Made by a program: the position numbers and the translations under genes | Shown here: piece by piece, positions 46,941-57,306 of the stretch | Layout: each line of letters begins with the position of its first letter | Numbering within the stretch: the first letter of the stretch is position 1 | The notes under the pieces: generated by a model | Database searches by the model: none | Seen by the model: only the letters and a program-made list of their open reading frames with translations | What the model was told of the DNA's origin: nothing | Assembly (NCBI GenBank): GCA_023105745.1 | Contig: JALGQZ010000006.1 | Location: forward strand, 1,785,468-1,849,467 | DNA from: Austropuccinia psidii | Taxonomy: Eukaryota > Basidiomycota > Pucciniomycetes > Pucciniales > Sphaerophragmiaceae | Length of the DNA: 64,000 nucleotides | Direction of reading: 5' to 3'

Positions 46941-46960
46941 TTTTGGGGGCTTGGCCGTGG
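46941..46960 (+). promoter_or_regulatory. primer-binding region of element 3
   Basis: TTTTGGGGGCTTGGCCGTGG directly follows the LTR. It matches elements 1 and 2 at 14 or more positions. The tRNA is not identified. Confidence 0.65.
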
Positions 46961-47952
46961 TTCTTCAACCTTATTGGACGTGCTTTGAGCTGAATTAGGC
47001 GTAAAAATTCAGTTATTTAAAAGGTATTTTACTAACAGTAAGTAAAATTTTGAATTTATCTTATTTTCTATTATTATCATTTTTTTATATATATAATATA
47101 GCATCATATATTATATACATAATTTTTTTTCTCCAAAAATATATATTACAAATATTTTTGTTGAGAGTAAGAGTACAAATCCTCTTTATTTCATTATATT
47201 GCAATAATTTTCACTAAATTTGATGATAATACAACAGTACTATTTAAATTTCAATATAAATAATAATATACAAACAGTATATTACTTATTTTTTACTATT
47301 ATTTTTCACCAAAGTGCGTGAAAATTAATAAAGAAACATTTATTAATAAATAATTAATAAATATTAAATAATAAAATAATTATTTATTATTTATAAGGAA
47401 TATTTCAATTAAATATTTCCTTTAAAACAAGACATCACTCAAATTGACGTGAAAACTTGCAATTGATTGATATTTTAATCAAAAATCAAGTGTTAAAATA
47501 AATATTATTTATAATATTTATAATAACAAATCAGATTTATTATAATTTAATAAATCTGATGTGTTTTTTTAGAAGAAAGACAATAGTATCCAAGTGAATC
47601 ATTCACAAAACACTTGGATATTGAAGTTTTAAATCATAGAAACTCACATTAAGAAATATTAGTAATAATATTTATAACCAAATTTATTATAACTTAATAA
47701 ATTTGATGTGTTTATACAAAAACATAATAATATCCAAGTGAATCATTCACAAAACACTTGGATATTACAGTTTTCACTTATAAAACATAAGTGAAAAACT
47801 CAAAAACTGTTATTTTTCAATAAAAAACATATAAAAAAAATATTATAATAAGAATACTTAAACATTTCGAAAAATAACAGTAGAATTGAATAAAATCATT
47901 TTGTTTTATCATAAAATACTGATATACAATTTGAAATATCTTTTCTGAATAG
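46961..47952 (+). other. element 3 untranslated leader with a leader-intron signal
   Basis: About 1 kb of AT-rich leader without coding. A strong donor ACTAACA|GTAAGT lies at 47039/47040. An acceptor, CTGAATAG, ends at 47952. Twice the sequence caagtgaatcattcacaaaacacttgg occurs (47594-47622 and 47734-47762) as a hairpin-forming direct repeat. Confidence 0.5.
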
Positions 47953-48257
47953 TGGAAAAAGACTATATTCCATTAGAAACCCAGTCACAAGGAAATCCAT
48001 CTGTGACAGCCTCAGAAGACAGACAGGTGCTGCCAAAAACCAAGGGCAAGCAGAAAAGACACAGTGAAGTTCAAATCAGCTCAAAAGATTGGACACCAAT
48101 AGCTGTGCTAAGGGCCAAAAAACCCAGAAAAGCTCCAACAAAACCAGTTGGATCACCAAAACAAATTGAAAAACAGAAAATCACTGTTATCAACCCAGTT
48201 GTAAACTCTAAAGGCAAATTGCCAAAGAGTATAAATTTGTACAAGGGCCTGCTAAAG
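47953..48257 (+). CDS. element 3 accessory protein, exon 1
   Basis: About 102 residues, Lys/Pro/Gln-rich and basic (TKGKQKRH, RAKKPRKAPTKP). It begins TGGAAAAAG right after TAG. With a leader exon ending in A (donor at 47040) the join reads ATG-GAA-AAA. It ends CTAAAG before GTAAAT. Without splicing the frame stops at 48270-48272. Confidence 0.6.
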
Positions 48258-48340
48258 GTAAATAAACCTTGAAACATACAAAATTTTTCATTGTCTGTCA
48301 TTTTTTAACATTGTTAACATGACACCTCCACTTCTTAGAG
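48258..48340 (+). other. element 3 regulatory intron carrying the gag start codon
   Basis: An 83-nt intron from GTAAAT to CTTCTTAGAG. The main gag ATG (48319) lies 22 nt before exon 2. Splicing to 48341 keeps the exon 1 frame open (AAG then ATC) and removes the gag start. Confidence 0.6.
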
Positions 48341-48634
48341 ATCTTGGATTCCCAAGAAATCAACCAGAACACTGGCCAAGAAGACACAGAGGAAGAAGAC
48401 AGCCAATCACTGGATCAAATGACCAGCAAAGGACTTACCATCAGGGAACTCCTACCCAAGGTCTTATTCCAGATCAAATTCAACCCAGAAGTCCAACCAG
48501 GAGATTGGACAGATGCAGAACAGGTCCTTCAAATACACAAACTCCTGAAAGACCTCTTCACATGGAGCATGGACAACAAAATGTTCACTATGGCAGCATC
48601 ATGGGAAGAAGTGGGGATAACAACTCAGAAGATC
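48319..48634 (+). CDS. element 3 gag leader, main frame, part before element 2
   Basis: The main-frame start MTPPLLRDLG, followed by an Arg/Gln/Pro/Thr-rich low-complexity leader. After removal of element 2 the frame joins GAT-CTG-TCT and continues at 59340 without a stop, so the insertion alone disrupted it. It overlaps the accessory frame (+1). Confidence 0.65.
48341..48634 (+). CDS. element 3 accessory protein, exon 2, part before element 2
   Basis: Frame +1 to gag: an acidic start (NTGQEDTEEEDSQSLDQ), then LTIRELLPKVLFQIKFNP and a helical stretch. After excision of element 2 it continues at 59338 and ends at 59743-59745. Total with exon 1 is about 335 residues and has no stop. This frame looks like the better protein of the two in the overlap, being less compositionally biased. 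Confidence 0.65.
48630..48634. repeat. target-site duplication AGATC (left); right copy at 59333-59337
   Basis: AGATC directly precedes the 5' LTR of element 2 and follows its 3' LTR (CCTTACA then AGATC). Removing the element and one copy restores both overlapping frames of element 3. Confidence 0.95.
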
Positions 48635-49073
48635 TGTGAGCCTTTGAGATATGACCACATACCCAATAAGGTCACAGGAAAGACTCAGAATAATTATACC
48701 TTTAAGATAATTATACTAAAATTACTTAGAATAATTATACATTAAAAATAATTACTTCAAAAATACAAAAATACCATAAATTGGTACAAAAACTGGTTTA
48801 AATTAAAACCCAATGAATCAACATGTAAAATAAATTGTACCATTGGATTCCCCATGGTAAAATACACATATACCATTTTTATGGCATATCTGTAAGGTCA
48901 ATATTTAATGAGTTATAAGGAATAATACCTTATAAAAACCATGAATCCTTATTTATTTCAAGAACCAATGAGACAGCATGTGAAATGAATTTTACCATTG
49001 GATTTCCCAAGAATATTCACACATAAAACAATTAATGAGCTAATTGCCAAAGTTAATACTTAAGGAATTAACC

Positions 49074-49110
49074 TGAATATATGCACTTTTTTGGTCAACG
49101 CATATATTCA
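49074..49110 (+). other. conserved LTR hairpin (family A)
   Basis: TGAATATATGC, a 15-base loop (acttttttggtcaac), and GCATATATTCA. The same hairpin is at 8029-8065, 57746-57782 and 42502-42538. The last copy has paired changes in both arms. Confidence 0.7.
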
Positions 49111-49904
49111 AGGATCATAGCTAATATATCTTAAACTATACAAGATAGAGTGATGAACCAAAAATAAAGTTACCACGTAATTACTGTAAGAACACAGATA
49201 TGAACTTTATTTTACAATTTATAAACAAGGTTAAAACCTATGATGAAATATTGATAAAAATCGACAGAGCTGTTGACCACTTTGTTGTGAAGGTGGTCCA
49301 AACTTGAAATAAAGTACACAGTTGGATTCTACTAGTTCATTCGTGAAGAATGATGTAACTTTTATTATTAAATTCAGGGTATAACCCCCTGAAATCATTA
49401 TTTGAAGTTTAAAATATTGAATTTCGACAAGAAAGATGAGTTACAAGAAAAATCATCAAAATTGAATTTTTGATGATGTAATGAAAAGCTCATGACAGCA
49501 TAATAAGTTTATGTCAGGCTATCAGAATTCACTCTCTGAATTGCTGTAGCGTGTAGAGCTTGAAAGTCATTAAAGATCAAAGTTTGAGCTTAAATTGAGC
49601 AGTTATGATCACCTACTGTAACCTTAAATCAAGTTTAACAGTCATATGAGTGATACAATTGGTGGATACTATTAGTTTACGATTAAAACTAATAAAATAC
49701 ACTAAATTTGGGGTTCTGCCAAGCCTCTGATGTCATCAACTTTAGAGTTATAGTGATAAATCTAAATAATGGTGTAATAATGATGCAATATGGTTTGATC
49801 ATGATGTAATCATCTCCAAACCTTAAAATATTGATCAATTCCAGTGGATATGATCAGTACACGTCTACTAGAAGCCTGCTGGACTCTAGGAGGGAGGTAT
49901 TTAC

Positions 49905-49912
49905 TATAAATA
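49905..49912 (+). promoter_or_regulatory. element 2 LTR TATA box
   Basis: TATAAATA followed by gagctctttttactctattttcccctcag, a likely initiation region. The 3' LTR copy at 58577 has TATAAATC. Confidence 0.65.
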
Positions 49913-50647
49913 GAGCTCTTTTTACTCTATTTTCCCCTCAGATGCATCAAAAACATTAAATCAATTGAATCAAAGGTAATTTCTTTATTCTTTATATATA
50001 AAACTATTATATTATTAAAGACCAAAGACCACTCTGCTATAATCATCTATTTTGACGTGATTAAATCATTAATTTAATTGTTTTTGCTGAAAATCTCTCT
50101 AAAAACTCATTTCCACGTAAAAATCAAGAATATTAGTAATTTTCCTTTATTTTTATTGTAAATACAATTTGAAAAGGTTGTATTTATATTTTTTGGCGTA
50201 AAATATTACAAAATTATTATATTAAGTGTTAACAGTAGTTTATTTTCTCTTATTATAATAACTTTCTCTTTATTATTATTTTAATAATTCCTTAATTAAT
50301 ATAAATAGTATTTATATTAATTTATAACTTTAATATTGGTAATATTATTGTTATTAATAAAAAACAATTTTTTAGGCCTTTATTATTTGTTTGTAACAAT
50401 AATAAAGTGCTTTTAAATATATTAATTATTTTATATTAATATATTTATTTTATTATATTATATTTTATAATATAAATTATATTATTATATTTTATCAATA
50501 ATATAATTATTTTTATGCCATAATTATAATAATTCTTTATTATTATAATTATTTTTTACCTTATTTATTTCATTTATAAGGACATTCATAGTACAATAAG
50601 TAAAATATTAGTAATTTTTACTTATTGTTTCATAGTCAAACCTTACA

Positions 50648-50666
50648 TTTGGGGGCCTGGCCGTGA
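50648..50666 (+). promoter_or_regulatory. primer-binding region of element 2
   Basis: TTTGGGGGCCTGGCCGTGA directly after the 5' LTR, shared with elements 1 and 3. Confidence 0.65.
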
Positions 50667-51163
50667 TATTTACTTAAAAGACCTTTGAAAAGATTCTAAT
50701 TGGGTTTATCCAATAATAGATTATATTTATAATCATAAAACTATATAATAATTTTTTATTTTATTGATTTTAAAAGCTATTGAGGCATTTGGAAAGCAAT
50801 TGTACTGTCTTACATGTGGTTTTTTCACATCCTTAGACTTGCAAGAACTTTCTTTGAGTGACTCTAGTGATTAAAAAAGATATTCTATAAATTAAAAATA
50901 ATTTTTATTATAATTTAATTTTATGAAGAATAATATTAATTTTTATTTTATTGCTTAAAAATAAAAATAAAAATATAAAAAAAAATATTAAAAAATATTA
51001 AAAACCAATAAAAAAGTTATTTTTATTCATTTTTATTCATTTCTGTATTCATTTCAATTTTTTAAAAAAGATATAAAAGCAATTTCTATGTGGAAAATTG
51101 CCATATCTTGCCAAAAAATAAACACTTCTTATAAAAAGACTTATATTTATTTGTCTTTTTTAG
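50667..51163 (+). other. element 2 untranslated leader
   Basis: AT-rich leader without a supported ORF, ending in a pyrimidine tract and TTTTTTAG (acceptor at 51162-51163). Donor candidates with A before GT exist (GA|GTGACT and TA|GTGATT near 50857-50870) but are weak. Confidence 0.4.
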
Positions 51164-51313
51164 TGTTTGAGGATAACCCAACAGAAGATAACCAAACTAC
51201 TGTTGAGAGATTGGTGGCAGAAACTTGTGAAAGTTCTCCAACACCAGTTATCACTAAAAGAAAGAAAGCTAAGAAATTAGACTTTCCAGGACCCACCATT
51301 CAAGACTCTGAAG
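51164..51313 (+). CDS. element 2 accessory protein, exon 1
   Basis: About 50 residues, acidic then basic (FEDNPTEDN ... ITKRKKAKKLDFPG), beginning TG directly after AG and ending CTGAAG before GTGAGC. Without splicing the frame stops at TGA 51391-51393, which overlaps the gag ATG (ATGA). Confidence 0.55.
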
Positions 51314-51400
51314 GTGAGCACCTCTTTTATAATTGCCATAAAAAGAATTTTTATCCTAAAATACTTTTATTTTTTTTATTTCTTAAATTATGACTACCAG
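51314..51400 (+). other. element 2 regulatory intron carrying the gag start codon
   Basis: An 87-nt intron, GTGAGC...GACTACCAG. The main gag ATG (51390) is 11 nt before exon 2. The join GAAG/AAGAGG keeps the exon 1 frame, which is +1 to gag. Confidence 0.6.
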
Positions 51401-54134
51401 AAGAGGTTCCCAATACTTCATCCAATCAGATGGAGCTGGACTCAGAGGTAGAACTGATCCCTCAAAAGGGAAAAGAAAGGGCAATATCCCCAGTGGAACA
51501 GAATCCACACAACGAAGTGCCTTATCCCAAAGGCAAGTCCCAGAAATGCCCATGATATCTGAACCTGAATTGGAGCTACGTATGAGTAACTCAAATAGGT
51601 ATAAATCACATTCAGAGGGCTCAAATAGACATCTACATGAGCCAGTACAAGCAGTATTACACAGTGTACAAGGACAAAGATTGGGAAATGCTGCCTCAAA
51701 TACACCAAGGAGTGATGAACTCCTGGCACATCCTGAAAAAGTTCCTCAAAGAGGAGGAGATAGTGAAATACTCCAATGGATGGAATCCACTGTCATCCAA
51801 ACCTCAAATCAAAAAAATCAAGGATTACCACACCAAAAAGAGGGAGGCAACCAAGGAAGAAGCCCCAGTAGCTTCTACCAGCAATCCCCAAGTCAACCCA
51901 CTTCCCCAAGAAGGGAAGAAGAACAAGAAAAAGAATGGGAGGAAACCATATTCCCCAAGCTACAGGATCCCAAAAATCCAAAAGGATGCCATGGACAATG
52001 TTTTCAACATGGCCAGAACTTTGATGGAATTCAAAGACAAAGAGGAACAAAGAATGAGACAACCCCATTTCCCAAAGAAATAACCTTGTCTACTGATGTT
52101 GTAAATACTTTAACAGAGGTTAAAAATAGTATTTTACCTCTTAAAGACATTAAAAATAGCTTATTATCTTTCCAAGAAATAGATAATAGCTTATCATCTT
52201 TAACCAAACTCGTTGTACAAAATAAGAAAGAAATTGATAACATAAAATTTATGATTGAAAATAATAAACCAGAAGTATTAATTGACAATACTCAGAAATT
52301 AATACAAGGACAACAAGAGTTGTACAAATACATAAGTGATATCAAAGAAAAAACTTTGACAATCAATTATGATGTGAGTATTGACAATCTTACAGAAAAA
52401 TTAAACAAATTAAGTATTTCTGTAGAAAAATTTGAAGAAAAGACTTCATCACACCAAAAATTACTTTTGGACCATGTGGAAAACAGTGATGAAGCAAGAA
52501 TGCATCTAAAAGATGATATTCAAAGTGAAATAAGGCTTATTACTGAAAAAATGGATAAAATGAATGAGGCTAATTTAAATATGCCAAAGTTATCAACTCC
52601 ATTTTCTCATATAAGAAGCCCTGTTAAAACAAGAGAGGAATTTACAGATCCTTTCATAACAGACTTGAGTCACCAAGAAAATAACCAAGTCTTAATGAAG
52701 GAAGCACCCCAGCTGAAAGAATGGCCAACATTCACAGGAGAAGGTGAATATGACCACATGTCATTTATTAAAACAATTGACATGTTACAAGAAGACTATG
52801 CCATACCAGATGAATTAATCACTGCAAGATTACATTCATTGTTTGAAAAATCTGCAAAAAGATGGTATTATGGCATAAGACAAACAAATGGTAAAGATAC
52901 CTGGTCTTGGTGGAAACAAGAAATAATCACAAAGTGGGCAAATGATTCCTGGAGGTATAAGGTAGAAAATGCATTTGAAAATTCTTTCTTTGACCCAGAG
53001 AAAGATGAACCTTTAACTTGGTTCTTAAAACAAGTTGAAAGACTTAATGCATTGTACCCAGAAATGTCACAAAAAATGGTGCATATGAAAATACTCAAGA
53101 AATGTGGAGGAGAGCTAGAACATTCCCTAAGAAGCAGGTGTATAGAACCATGCTACACAGAAGAGTACATTAATGCACTGGAAGACATAGCGACAAGAAC
53201 AAAAATTGGCAGGACTTGGAAGAAATTGGACATTAAAAGCCCAAATAAACCATTTATCAAAAAAGATAAATCAAAAGAATCCTTCAAGCCCAGTACATCC
53301 AATAATAATGAGCAAAGGAAATGCCATAAATGTGGAGGTATTGGACACTTAGCCAATAATTGCCTAAAAAAGGCAAAAATCAATGAAATTGTGGAAACAG
53401 AAAACCACAATGACAAAGAGGAGGAATCTGACTCTGAAAAAGAAACAGAAGAAGCAGAAACTTCTGAAAGTGATGAAATCAATATAATTAATGCAGAAAT
53501 TAATAACATTGATATAACTTATGAAGTACTAGATGTAAACTCAAATTTACCACAAGTTGGAACATCTGACACAAACCTGACAAATGTGCAAGATGACAAA
53601 ATGTATAGAACCAAACCTGCAAGAGGAATGGGATATACAGCTGGAAAATCAAGCATAAGTATTGTTATGTTTGATAACCAAGAAGGAAAAGTTAACTTAG
53701 ATACAGGAGTATATTGCACCTGTGTTGGCAAAAGTTATTTAAAAACCCTTGTCCCAGACTGGCAAGAAAAACTTATGCCAATACAAGGTGTCAAATTCAG
53801 TAGTGCAAGTGAGAGCATGAAGCCCCTTGGAATAATTGATTTAACACTAATTTTTCCTCACCCTTCACAATGTGTCAGAATTAAAGTGGAATTTGTGGTA
53901 ATGGGCAACTGTACCAGTAATCACTTTATCCTGGGAAATTATTACTTATCAATCTATGGTATAGATATCTCTAACCAGAAGGATAGATATTTTACTATAG
54001 GAGACAATAAGAGACAGAAGTTTGGCTTATTCAATAACAAAAAACAAATTACAGTTATGAAGAATGAAGAAAAGATTCCAGAAAAGGATCTTTTTATATC
54101 TGAACAACCTAAAGAGGCAGAATTCAATCAATAA
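51390..54134 (+). CDS. element 2 Gag and protease, main frame
   Basis: A 914-residue frame. Residues 1-230 are a Ser/Gln/Pro-rich leader overlapping the accessory frame; 230-420 is coiled coil; capsid about 440-540 (EWPTFTGEGEYDH); zinc knuckle CHKCGGIGHLANNC from 53322; acidic linker; protease VNLDTGVYCTC near 53690-53720 (DTG, unlike DPG in element 1). It ends in TAA at 54132-54134, and the same frame continues as reverse transcriptase, so the stop is a mutation or a readthrough point. Unlike element 1 there is no stop between leader and capsid. Confidence 0.88.
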   Translation: MTTRRGSQYFIQSDGAGLRGRTDPSKGKRKGNIPSGTESTQRSALSQRQVPEMPMISEPELELRMSNSNRYKSHSEGSNRHLHEPVQAVLHSVQGQRLGNAASNTPRSDELLAHPEKVPQRGGDSEILQWMESTVIQTSNQKNQGLPHQKEGGNQGRSPSSFYQQSPSQPTSPRREEEQEKEWEETIFPKLQDPKNPKGCHGQCFQHGQNFDGIQRQRGTKNETTPFPKEITLSTDVVNTLTEVKNSILPLKDIKNSLLSFQEIDNSLSSLTKLVVQNKKEIDNIKFMIENNKPEVLIDNTQKLIQGQQELYKYISDIKEKTLTINYDVSIDNLTEKLNKLSISVEKFEEKTSSHQKLLLDHVENSDEARMHLKDDIQSEIRLITEKMDKMNEANLNMPKLSTPFSHIRSPVKTREEFTDPFITDLSHQENNQVLMKEAPQLKEWPTFTGEGEYDHMSFIKTIDMLQEDYAIPDELITARLHSLFEKSAKRWYYGIRQTNGKDTWSWWKQEIITKWANDSWRYKVENAFENSFFDPEKDEPLTWFLKQVERLNALYPEMSQKMVHMKILKKCGGELEHSLRSRCIEPCYTEEYINALEDIATRTKIGRTWKKLDIKSPNKPFIKKDKSKESFKPSTSNNNEQRKCHKCGGIGHLANNCLKKAKINEIVETENHNDKEEESDSEKETEEAETSESDEINIINAEINNIDITYEVLDVNSNLPQVGTSDTNLTNVQDDKMYRTKPARGMGYTAGKSSISIVMFDNQEGKVNLDTGVYCTCVGKSYLKTLVPDWQEKLMPIQGVKFSSASESMKPLGIIDLTLIFPHPSQCVRIKVEFVVMGNCTSNHFILGNYYLSIYGIDISNQKDRYFTIGDNKRQKFGLFNNKKQITVMKNEEKIPEKDLFISEQPKEAEFNQ
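51401..52083 (+). pseudogene. element 2 accessory protein, exon 2 (two TGA stops)
   Basis: The spliced +1 frame runs to TAA 52081-52083 but is interrupted by TGA at 51553-51555 and 51583-51585. Beyond these it is open for about 165 residues: YKDKDWEML, NGWNPLSS, then KPYSPSYRIPKIQKDAM and a helical end FNMARTLMEF. The last 45 residues closely match the accessory protein of element 1. The overlapping gag frame is intact, so here only the accessory frame has decayed. Confidence 0.7.
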
Positions 54135-57100
54135 TTAACAGATAGAATGAAAGAAAAATTAATTGACCTCTTATTTAAGTACAAAAATGCCTTTGCAACT
54201 GACAAAGAGCCACTAGGTGCTATAATTGGGCATGAAGTAGACATAATTCTTAATGTGGAAAAGCCTTAACCACCCTTACTAAGGAGACCAGCTTACCCAG
54301 CTAGTCCAAGAGCCAGAGAAGCCTTAGAGGTACAAATTAAAGAATTAATGGACCTTGGAGTACTGAGAAAGGTAGGACATAATGAACAGGTAGAAGTCAC
54401 TACACCTGTCATTATAACTTGGCATAATGGAAAATCAAGGATGGTAGGAGACTTCAGAGCCCTGAACACCTATACCATTCCAGACAGATATCCAATACCT
54501 AGAATCCATGAGACATTGACCCAATTGTCACAAGCTAAGTTCATTACAGCTATGGATGCTCTTAAAGGTTTTCATCAAAATGTCTTAACAGAAAATGCCA
54601 AGAAACTACTAAGAATAATAGTCCACTGTGGAATTTTTGAATACTTAAGAATGCCATTTGGGATAAAAAATGCACCTTCCCATTACCAAAGAATGATGAA
54701 TACCATATTTCCTGAAGAATTATCAGAAGGATGGCTAATTATCTATATTGATGATATCATAGTTTGCTCAGAAACTTGGGAAAATCACCTTACAAGACTA
54801 GAAAGGGTACTACAGAAAATAGTCCAAGTGAATATGAAAATTTCCTTGAAAAAGTGTCATTTTGCATATAGTGAATTAAAAGCACTAGGACATGTTGTAT
54901 CTGGACTTAGTCTAGGCATAGACAAAAATAAAGTAGAAGCAGTACTACTTAAACCAATGCCTCAAACCAAAAAAGAAATGCAATCATTTCTAGGATTTGC
55001 TGGTTACTATAGACAGCATATAAAGGACTTTGCAAAAATTGCTAAATTCTTGTATAAGCTATGTGACCAACAAACAGTCTATGAAATGACAGAAGAAAGA
55101 GTCAAGGTATATGAAGAATTGAAAAATTCCTTAACAAATGCCCCATTTCTTCTAATGCCAGATTGGAAACTACCCTTTAAACTTTACATTGATGCTTGTG
55201 GAGAAGGACTGGGTGCTGCACTACACCAGACACAAATTATCAATGACAAACCAGTGGAAGGACCAATTTGTTTCATTTCAAGGCAGATAAAGCCAACAGA
55301 AGCAAGATATGGAGCAAGCCAAATGGAATACCTCTGCTTAATGTGGGCTTTAAAAAAATTACATTACTATTTGGATGGAACAGTATTTGATGTGATCACA
55401 GACTGTAATGCTGTAAAATCTCTATTAAACATGAAAACCCCAAATAGACACATGCTGAGATGGCAAATTGCTATCCAAGAATATAGAGGAAATATCACTA
55501 TTGTGCATAAATCTGGAAATATTCATAAAAATGCAGATGGTCTTAGCAGATGGGCTTTAGCAAATACCCCTGACAATCCAGCATGGGTACCACAAGAAGA
55601 ACACCATATAGAAGGAATATGTGTTACAGACATTGGCACAGAATTCTTTAGCCAAGTTGAATAAAGCTATAAGACAGACAAAAATTGCCATATCTTAAGC
55701 CAACTTCTAATGAAAGACTGCAAAGACCCATCACTTTCATCAAAACTAGATGAAACATGGAAAAAGGCATATGATGAAGGAAGATTCCACCTCCTTGATG
55801 GAATCCTCTACCATAGAACAAATCACACATGTGTTATGACCTTAACAGATAGAACACTAATAAACACTATTTTACATGAGTGTCATGATAGTGTTGCATC
55901 TGGACATCTCTCAGAAGATAGGACACTAGAGAGGGTGAAAACCTGCTCTTGGTGGCCAAATTGGAAGAAAGATGTTGCAGAGTACTGCCAAGCCTGTGAC
56001 AGATGCCAAAAGGCCAACAGAGCCACAGGAAAGAAATTTGGAATGATGATCCAAATCCAAGAACCAAAATCACCATGGGAAATAGTTCATATGGATTGGG
56101 TAACAGCATTACCTCCAGGAGGAGACAGGAGTTATAATGCATGCCTAGTGTTAGTTGACAGGTACAGTAAAGCTCCCATGTTCTTACCATGTCACAAAGA
56201 TGACACAGCTATGGATACAGCCATAATGATATGGAATAAAGTCATTAGCCACACAGGCATATTCCAAAACATTATAAGTGACAGAGACCCAAAGTTCACT
56301 TCAGCATTATGGACAAATCTCCATAACTTGTTTGGGACAAAGTTATCATTCTCAACAGCTTATCATCCTCAAACAGATGGTTTAGCAGAAAGAATGATAC
56401 AGACCTTAGAGGACATGATCAGAAGATTCTGTGCTTATGGGCTAGAACTCAAAGATTCTGACGGTTTTACCCATGATTGGTGTACACTAATACCAGCACT
56501 GGAACTGGAATATAAAACATCAATCCATTCTTCTACTGGAAAAACACCAGCAATGCTAGAAAAAGGTTGGAATCCAAGACTTCCTTATGACACCCTCAAA
56601 AAGGACTTAGTAGATATACACCCAACAGCAAGCAGCTTTAAAACAATGCTTGACAAAGCAAGACACCATGCAAACAGATGTATGCAAGACTCTTTCAAAT
56701 ATGCAAAGGAAAGATGGGACAAAAGTCATAAACCACCTGACTTCAAAATAGGAGATTTGGTGTTAGTATCAACTCTTAATTTTAATAACATAAAAGGACC
56801 AAAGAAATTGAAAGATTCCTTTGAAGGACCATTTATGATAAAAGCACTTCATGGACCCAATGCTGTACAATTAGAACTCACAGGTGATTTAATGAACAAA
56901 CACCCAACTTTCCCTGTAAGTCTGATAAAACCTTACAGCTCAAGTGACAAGGAATTATTTCCACTAAGAAATAAACCCCCACTCAAAATCCCCCCTTTAG
57001 AAGAAGGAGAAGAAAAGAAAATTATGAAAGTTCTTAAAGAAAGAAGAACAAGAAACAAAAAAGAAAGAGAATACCTTGTAAGGTATAGAAATCCAACTCA

Positions 57101-57188
57101 AGAAGATGAATGGCTACTTGAGAAAGATATAACAAATGCTGATAAACTACTAAGGAGGTTTAGAAATGAAAGAAAACCCAAAGAATAA
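54135..57188 (+). pseudogene. element 2 Pol: RT, RNase H, integrase, chromodomain, with stops
   Basis: It continues the gag-protease frame. Reverse transcriptase has YIDDI at 54744-54758; RNase H has [10 protein letters not shown] near 55180 and TDCNAV near 55405; integrase has an HX3H-type start near 55875, CQACDRC near 55990, and DDE residues at MDW (56092), SDRD (56278) and AER (56386); the chromodomain is about 57010-57170 (EYLVRY...DEWL). Stops at 54132-54134, 54267-54269 (Pro-stop-Pro where Pro-Tyr-Pro is expected) and 55662-55664 interrupt an otherwise single frame. No frameshift is needed. It is probably inactive, though lightly damaged. Confidence 0.88.
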
Positions 57189-57294
57189 TAAAATCAAGCA
57201 TTATTGAGCTTCAAGACTGGTAAAGTCTACTGAAGAGGTAGGACAGTGGATGATACCCTAATTACACATATCAGATTGTGGTGCAATCCTTTTT

Positions 57295-57306
57295 GGTGGT
57301 AGGGAA
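57295..57306 (+). promoter_or_regulatory. polypurine tract of element 2
   Basis: GGTGGTAGGGAA directly before the 3' LTR. It is less pure than in element 1. Confidence 0.6.

Larger units (their letters stand above)
48635..50647 (+). repeat. element 2 5' LTR (family A)
   Basis: A 2013-bp LTR from TGTGAGCC to CCTTACA with TATAAATA at 49905-49912. A hairpin pairs 49074-49084 with 49100-49110. It is extremely AT-rich from 50140 on. Confidence 0.94.
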
